Below are positions 55,239-64,000 of a stretch of 64,000 nucleotides of DNA, one piece after another. A program made the position numbers and the translations under genes. The notes under the pieces were generated by a model. The model was not told the origin of the DNA, searched no databases, and saw only the letters and a program-made list of their open reading frames with translations. The number at the start of each line of letters is the position of its first letter. Positions within the stretch are counted from its first letter, which is position 1. Origin of the DNA: Rhizobium sp. CB3090 (GTDB lineage Bacteria > Pseudomonadota > Alphaproteobacteria > Rhizobiales > Rhizobiaceae); the NCBI RefSeq assembly GCF_029714285.1, contig NZ_CP121662.1, forward strand, positions 2,604,001 through 2,668,000. Reading direction: 5' to 3'.

Positions 55239-56267
55239 ATGGAGGATTTTATGGTCGTCGGTGGTTTCAGCATCGTCGTGGTTGCCTTTGTTGTTTTGGT
55301 CATCCTGGTGCTGTTTGCCGGAGTTAAGACCGTGCCACAAGGATACCGCTATACGATCCAACGCTTCGGACGTTACACGCGGACACTCGAGCCCGGCCTC
55401 AATCTGATCGTGCCCTTCATCGAATCTATTGGCGCACGCATGAATGTCATGGAGCAGGTGCTGGTTGTCCCGACCCAGGAGGTCATCACCAAGGACAATG
55501 CGAGCATCGCCGCGGATGCCGTCGCCTTCTATCAGGTGCTGAACGCTGCGCAGGCCGCTTACCAAGTGACCAATCTCGAAAATGCCATTCAGAATCTGAC
55601 AATGACAAATATCCGCTCCGTCATGGGCTCGATGGATCTCGATGAGCTGCTTTCCAATCGTGACGCCATCAATGACCGATTGCTGCGCGTCGTCGACGAT
55701 GCCGTGCACCCCTGGGGCATCAAGGTCACTCGTGTCGAGATCAAGGACATACAGCCGCCAAAGGATTTGGTCGACGCGATGGCGCGGCAGATGAAGGCCG
55801 AGCGCGAAAAACGCGCTCAGGTGCTTGAGGCGGAAGGCCTGCGCAACGCGCAAATCCTGCGGGCCGAGGGCTCCAAACAGGCTGCGGTGCTGCAGGCGGA
55901 AGGTCAGCGCGAGGCAGCTTTCCGCAACGCGGAGGCACGCGAACGCCTGGCCGAAGCGGAAGCCAAGGCGACACGTATGGTTTCGGAGGCGATTGCCGCA
56001 GGCGACATTCACGCCATCAACTATTTCGTCGCACAGAAATATACGGAGGCACTCGCATCCATCGGCACAGCCGGTAATTCCAAGATCGTGCTGATGCCCA
56101 TGGAAGCCGCTTCGCTCATCGGTTCGCTCGGCGGTATCGGCGCTATCGCCCGCGAGGTCTTCGGCGAGAGCAATGACGGCAATATGGCTTCGCAGTCGTC
56201 GCGTCCGCGTGCAGGCGCAACGCGCTCGACCCCCTCCGTCAATCCGCTGCCACCGCGGGAGAGCTGA
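55239..56267 (+). CDS. SPFH/Band-7 (stomatin-like, QmcA-type) membrane protein
   Basis: A 342-residue inner-membrane protein. One N-terminal helix (SIVVVAFVVLVILVLFAGV) is followed by an SPFH/Band-7 domain (VPQGYRYTIQRFGRYTRTLE; QVLVVPTQEVITKDNA), then a long charged coiled coil rich in Ala/Glu/Arg (EREKRAQVLEAEGLRNAQIL). Such proteins form oligomers in membrane microdomains and modulate proteases or other partners. The start may be the ATG at 55239 (GGGAG upstream) or at 55251 (GGAGG upstream). It precedes NfeD by 2 bp, the classic pairing. Confidence 0.93.
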   Translation: MEDFMVVGGFSIVVVAFVVLVILVLFAGVKTVPQGYRYTIQRFGRYTRTLEPGLNLIVPFIESIGARMNVMEQVLVVPTQEVITKDNASIAADAVAFYQVLNAAQAAYQVTNLENAIQNLTMTNIRSVMGSMDLDELLSNRDAINDRLLRVVDDAVHPWGIKVTRVEIKDIQPPKDLVDAMARQMKAEREKRAQVLEAEGLRNAQILRAEGSKQAAVLQAEGQREAAFRNAEARERLAEAEAKATRMVSEAIAAGDIHAINYFVAQKYTEALASIGTAGNSKIVLMPMEAASLIGSLGGIGAIAREVFGESNDGNMASQSSRPRAGATRSTPSVNPLPPRES

Positions 56268-56269
56268 AC

Positions 56270-56728
56270 ATGCTCGAGAATCTCATTGGCGAACTTGGGC
56301 CGTGGAGTTGGTGGGTAGCCGGGTTCGTACTTCTGGCTGCCGAACTCATCGCGCCCGGTTTCTTCCTGGTCTGGATCGGTCTTGCCGCCATCATTGTCGG
56401 CGCGCTCTCTCTGGCATTTTGGGACAGCGCCTTCTGGATCTGGCAGGTGCAACTGCTGATCTTCGCGGCGTCCGCAGTCATCGTCACCCTGCTCGGCCGC
56501 CGTTATGTCTATAACAACAACCAGATAACGGATGAGCCTTTCCTCAACCAACGCGGCGCAAGCCTGGTCGGCCGCACGGCAACGCTCAATGAGCCGATCA
56601 CGGAAGGCCGCGGTCGGATCCGTCTCGACGATACCTATTGGACGGTGATGGGGCCGGACCTGCCGGCCGGAACCCGCGTCAAGGTCGTTTTCAGCAACGG
56701 GCGTGATCTGACCGTCGAAACGGCCTGA
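56270..56728 (+). CDS. NfeD-family membrane protein
   Basis: A 152-residue short NfeD: two to three membrane helices (WWVAGFVLLAAELIAPGFFL; FWIWQVQLLIFAASAVIV) and a C-terminal OB-fold domain (LVGRTATLNEPITEGRGRIR; AGTRVKVVFSNGRDLTVE). It has no N-terminal ClpP-class protease domain, so it is the short type that partners a stomatin-like protein. It starts 2 bp after the SPFH stop. The stop abuts the convergent isomerase stop with no gap. Confidence 0.93.
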   Translation: MLENLIGELGPWSWWVAGFVLLAAELIAPGFFLVWIGLAAIIVGALSLAFWDSAFWIWQVQLLIFAASAVIVTLLGRRYVYNNNQITDEPFLNQRGASLVGRTATLNEPITEGRGRIRLDDTYWTVMGPDLPAGTRVKVVFSNGRDLTVETA

Positions 56729-57724
56729 TCAGGCGACGCCGATCCGCAGCAGATCGTGGAAATGGACGATGCCGACAGGCCGCCGCGCATCGTCGACGAC
56801 GATCAGCGCCGAGATATTATGACGGTTCAGCAATGCCATCGCACCGGTCGCCAGCGTCGTTTCCTTGACCGTCTTCGGATTACGGGTCATCACCTCGTCG
56901 ACCCGCATTTCCGCAAGGCTGCTGCCGAGATTGCGGGCAATATCGCCATCGGTAACGATGCCACACAAGCAGCCATCGTCATCGATCACGCCGACGCAGC
57001 CGAAACGCATTTTCGACAGCGTCATCGCCGCTTCCGGCATGCCGGTGCCAAGGCCAACCAGAGGCACGCGGTCGCCCTTGTGCATGATATCTGCGACGTG
57101 CGAGAGGCTGGCGCCCAGCTTGCCGCCCGGATGGAAAGTGCGGAAATCCTCCGCCGTGAAACCACGCGCCTCCAAGAGCGCTACGGTAAGCGCATCGCCG
57201 ATAGCAAGTTGCAGCAGCGTCGATGTCGTCGGCGCCAGCCCGTGCGGGCAAGCCTCCTGCTCCTTGGGCAACAGCAGAATTACATCCGACTCGCGCGCAA
57301 GCGTCGAGGTCTCGCCGGCGGTGATGGCGATCATCGGGATCGAGAAGCGGCGGGAATAGCTGATGATGCCGCGCAACTCGGCGCTCTCGCCGCTCCAGGA
57401 CATGGCGATGATGACATCGTCCTGCGTGATCATGCCGAGATCGCCGTGATTGGCTTCGACCGGATGCACGAAGAAAGCCGGTGTTCCCGTGGAAGCCAGA
57501 CTTGCGGCGAGCTTGTTGCCGATATGGCCGCTCTTACCGACGCCGGTAATGACAACACGGCCGCTGATATCGCCGATGATCTCCACCGCGCGGCTGAAGG
57601 GCTCGGCCAGACCATTGGTCAGCGCGCGTTCCAGCGCCTCCATGCCCAGTCTCTCGGTCTCGATCGTTCGCATCGCGGATTCGATCGCACCGTTCTCGAT
57701 GAGTCTTACAGCTCTCTTATTCAT
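56729..57724 (-). CDS. kdsD: Arabinose-5-phosphate isomerase (KdsD/KpsF)
   Basis: Converts ribulose-5-phosphate to arabinose-5-phosphate, the first step of Kdo synthesis for lipopolysaccharide. The 331 residues have a SIS domain (about 45-180: VVITGVGKSGHIGNKLAASL; MSWSGESAELRGI) and two CBS domains (VADIMHKGDRVPLVGLGTGM; VDEVMTRNPKTVKE). The motif HPGGKLG joins them. The start at 57724 has a weak ribosome site; a later ATG is possible. It is convergent with nfeD with no intervening base. Confidence 0.95.
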   Translation of the reverse strand: MNKRAVRLIENGAIESAMRTIETERLGMEALERALTNGLAEPFSRAVEIIGDISGRVVITGVGKSGHIGNKLAASLASTGTPAFFVHPVEANHGDLGMITQDDVIIAMSWSGESAELRGIISYSRRFSIPMIAITAGETSTLARESDVILLLPKEQEACPHGLAPTTSTLLQLAIGDALTVALLEARGFTAEDFRTFHPGGKLGASLSHVADIMHKGDRVPLVGLGTGMPEAAMTLSKMRFGCVGVIDDDGCLCGIVTDGDIARNLGSSLAEMRVDEVMTRNPKTVKETTLATGAMALLNRHNISALIVVDDARRPVGIVHFHDLLRIGVA

Positions 57725-57920
57725 GAGCGAGGCCTAACGCTTTTCTTTATTTCTGTCCACCCGCGATCGATTTTGTTCAGCGCGAGATGGCGTGTCGCCT
57801 CACCAACGCAAGTCCGTCACCGTGACTCCTTGTAGTCGGACGGCAAGGAAGTGTTAACCATGGGCCTTTACGCTTGAGTAAGGATTTAAAGCATTTCGAG
57901 TAAGGTCAGACATAGATCAA

Positions 57921-59444
57921 ATGAACATCGGCAAGAACAAGGCGGGTGGTGGCTCCCTCCGGCTGACGGCATGCGCTGCATCCGCTCTGCTGGGCTGGGC
58001 TGCGCTCGCCATGCCGATGTCGGTTCTGGCGCAATCGCTTGACAGCAACCAGAGCTCCAGTGCCAATTCGCCGACAGCATCGGCGGGCACGGACAGTTTC
58101 GATCTGCCCGGTTCGGACACGACGGCATCCTCCAAATCCACGGCGGCAAACGCCGCGAATCAGGCGGCAACGGACGCAGATACCCCGTCCGCCACTCGCC
58201 TCCGGCTCGGCGTAGATCCGATGACGACGGGCTCCACGCTGGATAACGATCTGCGCCGCGTCAATCTGCGCGAGACCAGTGTCGATGAGCTGAAGGCGCG
58301 GCAGCACCCGGATCGAGAGGACGTGCAGGGCATACCGCTCGGCACCTTCACCTTGCGCCCTTCCGTCAACCAGTCCGTCAATGTCGAGCGCAACCGCACC
58401 GGCTCGACCAATGACGACCGCAGCTTCCTGCAAACCGATCTGCGCAGCACGTTGACGTCGGATTGGGACCGCCATGCCCTGACCGTTACCGGCGAGGGCG
58501 TCTGGCAGAAAAACCTGAGCGGCACCGGCGCCGAACAGCCGAATGTCAACCTCAACGCCGATCTGCGCCTTGATCTGCCCGCCGACACCACGGCGCATAT
58601 CACCGCCGGCTATCAGTTCTTCCGCGAAGATACCAGCGATCCCAACGCCATTGCCGGCGCCTCAAAGCAGTCGGCCGTCAACCAATTCAACGCCGGCGCG
58701 TCGCTTGAGCGTGATTTCGGCCTGCTGCGCGGCACGACTGCCGTAGGCCTGACCCGCACCGTCTATTCCGACGCCACCCTGTCGGATGGAACAAAGGTGA
58801 CACTCAGCGATCGCAATCAAACCGCCGGCACATGGCGCGGACGAATCGGCTATGAGCTCTCGCCTGTCCTCGTCCCCTTCCTGGAAGCCGATCTCGGCCG
58901 CACCTTCTACGACCAGTCGCACGACAGCAACGGCTACGCCCGCTCGAACCAGAGCTACGGCGGCAAGGCGGGCGTCGAGCTCGACCTCGGCGACAAGATG
59001 AAGGGCGAACTCGGTTTTGGCTATCAGCATACGGAATTCGACGATTCGCGGCTCGCTTCGATCGATTCGCCGACCGTCGACGGCAATCTCGCCTGGTCGC
59101 CGCAGCGCGGCACCAATGTCAGCGTCGGCCTTTCGACAACCGTTCAACCCTCGACCACGGCGGGCGAAAGCGGCTACACCGCCTATCAGTTGACGAGCAC
59201 ATTGAGTCAGGAACTGCGCGACGATCTCACCGCCAAGGTGACGGGCGGCACCATCTGGCGCGTCTATCCTTCCGGCAGCACCATCTCCGACGAAACTGAA
59301 TACGACGCCGCGCTCGGCCTCACCTGGGGCATCAACCGCTATCTCGATCTGACGAGCAACGTCGGCTACCAACTGACATCGCGAAAGACGGGCGATGATA
59401 CGCGGCAGCTCCAGGCGGGCGTGGGATTGACGGTGAAGAGGTAA
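57921..59444 (+). CDS. Outer-membrane beta-barrel protein
   Basis: A 507-residue exported protein: signal peptide (ASALLGWAALAMPMSVLAQ), a disordered Ser/Thr/Ala region (about 40-100), then a C-terminal barrel (about 130-507) of alternating strands with aromatic girdles (NADLRLDLPADTTAHITAGY; AALGLTWGINRYLDLTSNVG) ending GVGLTVKR. It resembles the BBP2-type outer-membrane barrel proteins of rhizobia. The function is unknown. The gene has its own 196-bp upstream gap and a terminator-like hairpin after it. Confidence 0.85.
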   Translation: MNIGKNKAGGGSLRLTACAASALLGWAALAMPMSVLAQSLDSNQSSSANSPTASAGTDSFDLPGSDTTASSKSTAANAANQAATDADTPSATRLRLGVDPMTTGSTLDNDLRRVNLRETSVDELKARQHPDREDVQGIPLGTFTLRPSVNQSVNVERNRTGSTNDDRSFLQTDLRSTLTSDWDRHALTVTGEGVWQKNLSGTGAEQPNVNLNADLRLDLPADTTAHITAGYQFFREDTSDPNAIAGASKQSAVNQFNAGASLERDFGLLRGTTAVGLTRTVYSDATLSDGTKVTLSDRNQTAGTWRGRIGYELSPVLVPFLEADLGRTFYDQSHDSNGYARSNQSYGGKAGVELDLGDKMKGELGFGYQHTEFDDSRLASIDSPTVDGNLAWSPQRGTNVSVGLSTTVQPSTTAGESGYTAYQLTSTLSQELRDDLTAKVTGGTIWRVYPSGSTISDETEYDAALGLTWGINRYLDLTSNVGYQLTSRKTGDDTRQLQAGVGLTVKR

Positions 59445-59455
59445 TCCCAGTCGCT

Positions 59456-59483
59456 CCCTCACCCCGCATGAGCGGGGTGAGGG
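59456..59483. terminator. Bidirectional hairpin between outer-membrane protein gene and galU
   Basis: CCCTCACCCCGC and GCGGGGTGAGGG form a perfect 12-bp stem around ATGA, in the 53-bp gap between two convergent stops. On the plus strand ACTTTT follows. The symmetric stem could end transcripts from both sides. Confidence 0.8.
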
Positions 59484-59497
59484 TACTTTTGATCTTT

Positions 59498-60388
59498 CTA
59501 CGACTTCAGCGCCTCGACCAGCGCCTTGAACCCGTCCTCGATGGTCGGACGGATGTCGGCGCGGGCGAGTGCGAAGGCGACGTTGGCGAGGATGAAGCCA
59601 TCCTTGGCGCCACAGTCGAAAGTCTGGCCACGGAAGTGATAGCCGGCGAAATCCTGCTGCCGGGCGAGCTTCAGCATGCCGTCCGTCAACTGGATCTCGT
59701 TGCCCGCACCACGCTCCTGGCTCTCCAGGATGTGGAAAATCTCCGGCTGCAGGATGTAGCGGCCGTTGATGAAGAAGTTCGACGGAGCTGTGCCCTTGGC
59801 CGGTTTTTCCACCATTTCGGTGATGCGGAAGCCACTGCCGATCGTCTCGCCGACACCGACGATACCGTATTTGTGGGTCTGATCCGGGGCGCATTCCTCG
59901 ACGGCGATAACGTTGCCGCCGCTATGCTCATAAAGCTCGATCATGCCCTTCATGCAGCCCTTTTCGGCACGCATGACCATATCGGGCAGCAGCAGCGCGA
60001 AAGGCTCGTCGCCGACGATTTCGCGAGCGCACCAGACGGCGTGACCGAGACCGAGCGGCTCCTGCTGGCGCGTGAAGCTCGCCGTGCCCGCCTTCGGCAG
60101 CAGGCCGTTCAGCAGCGACAGCTCGGCATTCTTGTTACGCTGGCGCAACGTATGCTCGAGTTCGAACTGAATATCGAAATAGTCCTCGATGACATGCTTG
60201 CTGCGGCCGGTCACGAACACGAAATGCTCGATGCCGGCTTCCATCGCCTCATCGACGACGTACTGGATCACCGGCTTGTCCACGACGGTCAGCATCTCCT
60301 TCGGCACCGCCTTGGTCGCCGGCAAGAACCGCGTCCCAAGTCCGGCGACCGGAAATACTGCCTTACGCACCTTTTTATGCTGTCCCAC
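59498..60388 (-). CDS. galU: UTP-glucose-1-phosphate uridylyltransferase
   Basis: Makes UDP-glucose, the donor for cellulose (bcsA, same window), exopolysaccharide and glucans. The 296 residues begin [20 protein letters not shown], with the nucleotide-binding [17 protein letters not shown], the uridine site [14 protein letters not shown] and [12 protein letters not shown]. In rhizobia the gene is also called exoN. The start is a GTG at 60388 directly behind AGGAGG; the nearby ATG is out of frame. It is convergent with the outer-membrane protein gene. Confidence 0.97.
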   Translation of the reverse strand: MGQHKKVRKAVFPVAGLGTRFLPATKAVPKEMLTVVDKPVIQYVVDEAMEAGIEHFVFVTGRSKHVIEDYFDIQFELEHTLRQRNKNAELSLLNGLLPKAGTASFTRQQEPLGLGHAVWCAREIVGDEPFALLLPDMVMRAEKGCMKGMIELYEHSGGNVIAVEECAPDQTHKYGIVGVGETIGSGFRITEMVEKPAKGTAPSNFFINGRYILQPEIFHILESQERGAGNEIQLTDGMLKLARQQDFAGYHFRGQTFDCGAKDGFILANVAFALARADIRPTIEDGFKALVEALKS

Positions 60389-60593
60389 TCATACCTCCTG
60401 GGGAATTGAGTCGCTTTAGCGCCAAGCTATTCGAAGGGTCAGTAGTATAAATTTGCTACTGTTTTGCAAATGATGACTGACCCCGGCTTCCATGGTAAAG
60501 AATTTGTTGACTTCGTTCCTGTAGTTTCACGCATGGGCGAATGCCACGGGCATTGCCGCACCGAAATCCAAGTATTGATGGACACGGCTGTTG

Positions 60594-61817
60594 ATGACCC
60601 CAAACCGCAAATACTCCCTTCGTGGTCTCGCCCTGGCGCTCGCGCTCGGTGCCTTTGCGGGACTAACTCCCATTAACGCCAACGCGGACCCTGGGTTCCA
60701 GAAATGGATCGCGGGCTTCTACGATACCGCAGCGAAAAGCGGCATCACGCAGTCAACCTATCGCAAAGCATTTGCCGGCGTGACGGACCCTGACCCGACG
60801 GTCCTCGAAAAAGCGCAGTACCAACCGGAATTCAAATCCCAGATCTGGGATTATCTGGATTCCCGCGTCAATCCCTATACCGTTGATATTGGCCGGAAGA
60901 TGGCGGCCAAATACGGTTCCACACTCCGTTCCCTTGAACAGCATTTCGGCGTGGACCGCAATATCATCCTGGCCATCTGGTCGATGGAATCGAATTACGG
61001 CGCCGTGCTCGCCAAAGACGAGAAGCTGCATTACGTGCCGCGTGCGTTGGCGACCCTCGCCTATGCCGATCCGAAGCGCGCCGGCTACGCCAAGAAGCAG
61101 TTGATCGCGGCGCTGAAAATCCTGCAGAGCGGCGACGTACCGCGCGATGAGCTCAACGGCTCCTGGGCCGGCGCCATGGGCCATACGCAATTCATCCCGA
61201 CCAGCTACCTGCTCTATGCGGTCGACGCCGATGGCAGCGGCCATGCCGATATCTGGAACTCCATCCCCGACGCGCTGGCAACGACTGCCAATCTGCTGGC
61301 CAAGAACGGCTGGAGCACCGGCCGCACCTGGGGCTACGAAGTGACCGTACCGCCGGGTGGCGCGGCGCAGGCCGGCAAGACCCGCACGATTGCGCAATGG
61401 GCTGCCATGGGTTTCGTGCGCCCCAACGGCAAGGGTTTTCGCCTGACCTCCGACCGCGCGCAACTGAAGATGCCGGGCGGACCTAACGGTCCCGGTTTCC
61501 TGATGGCCGGCAACTTCTTCACCATCAAGCGCTACAATGCCTCCGACAGCTACGCGCTCGCGGTGGGCCTGCTCGCCGATCAGATCGCCGGCTATGGCGG
61601 CATGCAACAATCCTGGCCGCGCCCGAGCGGCACGCTGGATGTGAAGCAGAAATTCGAGCTGCAGACCCGACTGAAGGAGCTCGGCTACTACGACGGTGCC
61701 GTCGACGGCAATTTCGGTTCCGGCTCCAAGGCGGCCATTGCCGCCGTTCAGCAGCGATTCGGCATGAGCGCCGACGGGGAACCGTCGATGAACCTGTTGA
61801 ACGCCCTGCGCAAATAG
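60594..61817 (+). CDS. Lytic murein transglycosylase (MltB family) with peptidoglycan-binding domain
   Basis: Cleaves peptidoglycan glycan strands to 1,6-anhydro products. The 407-residue protein has a signal peptide (LRGLALALALGAFAGLTPIN) and an SLT_2/MltB catalytic domain with the catalytic Glu in AIWSMESNYGAVLA and the substrate motif GAMGHTQFIPTSYL. A C-terminal peptidoglycan-binding (PGB_1) domain follows (KFELQTRLKELGYYDGAVDG). I start at the ATG 60594; a TTG precedes it. The DUF459 gene follows in the same direction. Confidence 0.95.
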   Translation: MTPNRKYSLRGLALALALGAFAGLTPINANADPGFQKWIAGFYDTAAKSGITQSTYRKAFAGVTDPDPTVLEKAQYQPEFKSQIWDYLDSRVNPYTVDIGRKMAAKYGSTLRSLEQHFGVDRNIILAIWSMESNYGAVLAKDEKLHYVPRALATLAYADPKRAGYAKKQLIAALKILQSGDVPRDELNGSWAGAMGHTQFIPTSYLLYAVDADGSGHADIWNSIPDALATTANLLAKNGWSTGRTWGYEVTVPPGGAAQAGKTRTIAQWAAMGFVRPNGKGFRLTSDRAQLKMPGGPNGPGFLMAGNFFTIKRYNASDSYALAVGLLADQIAGYGGMQQSWPRPSGTLDVKQKFELQTRLKELGYYDGAVDGNFGSGSKAAIAAVQQRFGMSADGEPSMNLLNALRK

Positions 61818-61904
61818 GCCGCCGCGGTCGCAATGGGTCTTGGATTCTCTGGACGGCGGCGCCGCTTTCATGCGACCATGACGCAGCGAGCGGAAGAGAG
61901 CCCG

Positions 61905-63089
61905 ATGAAAAACCGACCAGTCCGCGCGGCAATGACTGCTGCGAAAGCGATCCTTACGGCGCTTCTTGCGGCATGCTTCGCGTTCCTCTGTCTGTTGACT
62001 GCGGCCGAAGCGCAGGAGCGGCCGCGCAAGACATTGCTCGATATGCTGTTCGGCAATTCGGAGCCTGATCTTCCCGAGCAGCAGCCCGCGCCGAGACGCA
62101 CTATGCGGCCGCACAAGCGGACCGCTCCGCCGCCGCGCCAAGTGGTAACCCAGCCGGATACGCCGCCGGAGGTCCAGAAACTGCCTGATGCCAAGACGAT
62201 CCTCGTCGTTGGCGATTTTTTGGCGGGCGGCCTCGGCGACGGGCTGGACGATGCCTTTTCCGCCTCACCCGGCGTCGTCGTGCAGACGCGCAGCACCATC
62301 GCCTCCGGCCTCGTGCGCCAGGACTATTACAACTGGCCGCAACAACTGCCCACTATGATGGATCAATTGAAACCGGCCATGGTCGTCGTCATGATCGGCG
62401 CCAACGACCGCCAGCAGATGACGGGTGACGGGCTCAATGAAAAATTCGGCACAGACCCATGGTACCTCGCCTATGAGGAGCGCGTGCAGCAGTTCGGCAA
62501 GCTGGTGACAAGCCGCCATATCCCCCTGCTCTGGGTCGGCCTGCCACCCTTCGGCTCAAGCCAAATGACGGCCGATGCCGTGAAGCTCAACCAACTGTAC
62601 CAAAGTCAGGTCGAAAGTATCGGCGGCGAGTTCATCGATATCTGGGACGGCTTCACCGACGAGAACGGCGCGTTCATCGTCACCGGCTCAGACATCAACG
62701 GCCAGCAAGTGCGGCTTAGAACCGCCGACGGCATCAATCTCACGGCAGCAGGAAAACGCAAGGTCGCCTTCTACGTCGAAAAACCGACGCGCCGGCTTCT
62801 CGGCGATCAGGCGAGTCCAGATATCACCCGCCTCGACACCGGCAACCAACTGCCGGCCGAACAGGTCAATCTGCCGCCGGGGGAGATGGACAAGATCACC
62901 CGTACGCAGCCCGTAAGCCTCTCCGATCCCAATCTCGACGGCGGCGCGCAGCTTCTCGGCGGTGCCCCCGCCCGCGCCTCCGTCACCGAGTCCCCTCGCG
63001 ACCTCCTGGTCGAAAAAGGCCAGATGGCCCCGGCACCGACCGGACGCGTTGACGACTATCGGCTGCCGACGGCGACAACTGCTCCATAG
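61905..63089 (+). CDS. DUF459/SGNH-like exported protein
   Basis: A 394-residue exported protein with signal peptide (AKAILTALLAACFAFLCLL), a disordered Pro-rich segment and a DUF459 SGNH-type domain (about 85-270). The nucleophile block reads VVGDFLAGGL where the family type has GDS; block III is VVMIGANDRQQM with the Asn/Asp kept; block V reads DGINLTAAGKRK where DxxH is usual. So both Ser and His of the catalytic set look replaced. The C-terminus is Pro/Gln-rich and probably disordered. The start is the ATG at 61905 behind AAGAGAG; earlier ATGs exist. It lies 87 bp after the transglycosylase. Confidence 0.82.
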   Translation: MKNRPVRAAMTAAKAILTALLAACFAFLCLLTAAEAQERPRKTLLDMLFGNSEPDLPEQQPAPRRTMRPHKRTAPPPRQVVTQPDTPPEVQKLPDAKTILVVGDFLAGGLGDGLDDAFSASPGVVVQTRSTIASGLVRQDYYNWPQQLPTMMDQLKPAMVVVMIGANDRQQMTGDGLNEKFGTDPWYLAYEERVQQFGKLVTSRHIPLLWVGLPPFGSSQMTADAVKLNQLYQSQVESIGGEFIDIWDGFTDENGAFIVTGSDINGQQVRLRTADGINLTAAGKRKVAFYVEKPTRRLLGDQASPDITRLDTGNQLPAEQVNLPPGEMDKITRTQPVSLSDPNLDGGAQLLGGAPARASVTESPRDLLVEKGQMAPAPTGRVDDYRLPTATTAP

Positions 63090-63125
63090 CCGTCACCGGA
63101 TACCAACAAAACGAGGGCAATTCGC

Positions 63126-64000
63126 ATGCTGGAATCGCACGAAGACCTTGGCCTGCCAGAAGTATCTGCAGACGGATGGGCGATATCTGTTCCTGAGAAT
63201 CATGGTTTCGATGCGGATAGATTGCGAGGCATCGGCCCACATTTCGAGGCATGGACAGCGGCAAATGCCCACGCCATCATAGTCGCCCGCCACGGCAAAC
63301 TGGTCTACGAGCGGTATTTCGCCGGGGAAGATAGAGCATGGGCGGTTCCGCTTGGCCGCGTGGCGTACCATGCGGGCCTCAGGCACGATCTTCGTTCAAT
63401 CACCAAAAGCATCACCTCCATTCTCGTCGGCATCGCTATCGAAAATGGATGGATCGCGGACCTCGACCTGCCGGTTTTCTACTTCTTTCCTGATCACGCC
63501 GATCTGCGCACGCCGGAAAAAGATAGGATAACGCTTCGTCATCTGCTCACCATGTCCGCTGGTTTTGCCTGGAGCGAGGAGCTCCCCTACAGCAATCCAG
63601 CCAACAGCGCGCGCCGGATGATGGAAGCCGCTGACCTGCACCGATACGTTCTTGAACAGCCGGTCGCTGAGCCGACGGGCGCTGTGTACAACTATAACGG
63701 CGGATTGACCGCCCTGCTCGGCGCCATTCTGCACAGGGCATCGGGACGACCGCCGGATCAGTTCGCCAAGGAATATCTCTTCGATCCTCTTGGCATCAAT
63801 GACGTGGAATGGGTTCGCTACCCGAACGGAACACCCAATGTTACGTCCGGCTTGCGCATGCGGTCACGCGACGTCGCCAAGATCGGTCAGCTTGTGTTGA
63901 ACAGAGGCGGTTGGAACAACACCAGGATTCTTTCATCGGCCTGGATCGATCAGGCTACCTCACCGCAAATCCAGGGAGAGGGCCTGTACTTCTATGGGTT
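63126..64000 (+). CDS. Class-C beta-lactamase-like serine hydrolase (partial, C-terminus beyond right edge)
   Basis: The first 291 codons of a serine hydrolase of the beta-lactamase/penicillin-binding fold. The Ser-X-X-Lys motif is in LRSITKSITSILVG (SITK), and the Tyr-X-Asn motif is in VYNYNGGLTALLGA. No signal peptide is evident in the visible N-terminus (MLESHEDLGLPEVSADGW), which suggests a cytoplasmic esterase rather than an exported lactamase. The C-terminal KTG/HTG motif would lie past the edge. GAGGG precedes the ATG at 63126. Confidence 0.85.
   Translation, partial: MLESHEDLGLPEVSADGWAISVPENHGFDADRLRGIGPHFEAWTAANAHAIIVARHGKLVYERYFAGEDRAWAVPLGRVAYHAGLRHDLRSITKSITSILVGIAIENGWIADLDLPVFYFFPDHADLRTPEKDRITLRHLLTMSAGFAWSEELPYSNPANSARRMMEAADLHRYVLEQPVAEPTGAVYNYNGGLTALLGAILHRASGRPPDQFAKEYLFDPLGINDVEWVRYPNGTPNVTSGLRMRSRDVAKIGQLVLNRGGWNNTRILSSAWIDQATSPQIQGEGLYFYG

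Noticed and set aside
1..64000. tRNA, rRNA, integrase, phage or CRISPR features
   Set aside because: Read for but not seen; the window looks like core and ordinary accessory chromosome.

Overview
The window reads as chromosomal DNA of a member of the Rhizobiaceae, most likely Rhizobium. It is GC-rich, densely coded and has short intergenic gaps. The clues are rhizobial-type cellulose genes (bcsN-A-B-Z plus a TPR gene), homospermidine synthase, an Omp10-like lipoprotein, a GapR-family protein, DUF1036 coupled to pyk, paired DUF465 genes, and an intergenic palindromic element of a kind I recall from rhizobia. I see no tRNA, rRNA, CRISPR array, insertion sequence, phage gene or replication origin.

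Layout. 1-501: 3' part of an inositol monophosphatase gene running off the left edge. 729-10290: a leftward chemotaxis operon, in transcription order STAS protein, cheY, cheA, cheW, mcp, mcp, cheW, cheR, cheB; most junctions overlap or are tight. The two receptors share a 758-bp stretch that is identical base for base. Divergent from it (10636-12384) is a soluble protein with a degenerate chemoreceptor hairpin tip. 12402-16241: Sel1 and TPR-like secretory proteins, a ThiE-like protein, an ArsR regulator and two divergent DUF465 genes. 16258-18088: purEK and rpmJ. 18186-28796: an accessory stretch: TPR protein, alpha/beta hydrolase, a LysR regulator divergent from a tautomerase-cupin-DUF4865 operon, a threonine dehydratase-like enzyme, a LysE exporter, a hydroxyacid dehydrogenase, pyk with its coupled DUF1036 gene, an N-formylglutamate amidohydrolase-like gene, DUF1244 and gapR. 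29257-38247: the cellulose operon bcsN-bcsA-bcsB-bcsZ-bcsK, preceded by a perfect palindrome. 38751-44561: a DUF882 murein endopeptidase-like protein, an NtrC-type regulator and an M3 peptidase. 44782-46857: pabB, a pabC-like gene and a YciI gene. 46953-50360: DUF3445, homospermidine synthase, an Omp10-like lipoprotein and a small membrane protein. 50511-57724: a 5'-nucleotidase fused to LysM, ferrochelatase, a trypsin-like pseudoprotease with PDZ domain, an SPFH/NfeD pair and an arabinose-5-phosphate isomerase. 57921-64000: an outer-membrane beta-barrel protein, galU, an MltB-type transglycosylase with a DUF459 protein, and a partial class-C beta-lactamase-like hydrolase at the right edge.

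How they fit together. The left third carries a complete excitation and adaptation chemosensory array (CheA, CheY, two CheW, two receptors, CheR, CheB) without CheD or CheZ. Its leading STAS protein and the divergent receptor-like coiled-coil protein are the least familiar parts. The middle carries a c-di-GMP-controlled cellulose secretion machine (PilZ domain on BcsA) of the alphaproteobacterial type, lacking a BcsC barrel. The right third is rich in envelope genes (murein hydrolases, outer-membrane proteins, KdsD, GalU).

I found no single unmistakably new system. The best leads are the homogenised receptor modules, the degenerate receptor-like protein beside the che operon, the pseudoprotease and pseudo-SGNH proteins, and the LysR/tautomerase/cupin/DUF4865 cluster.
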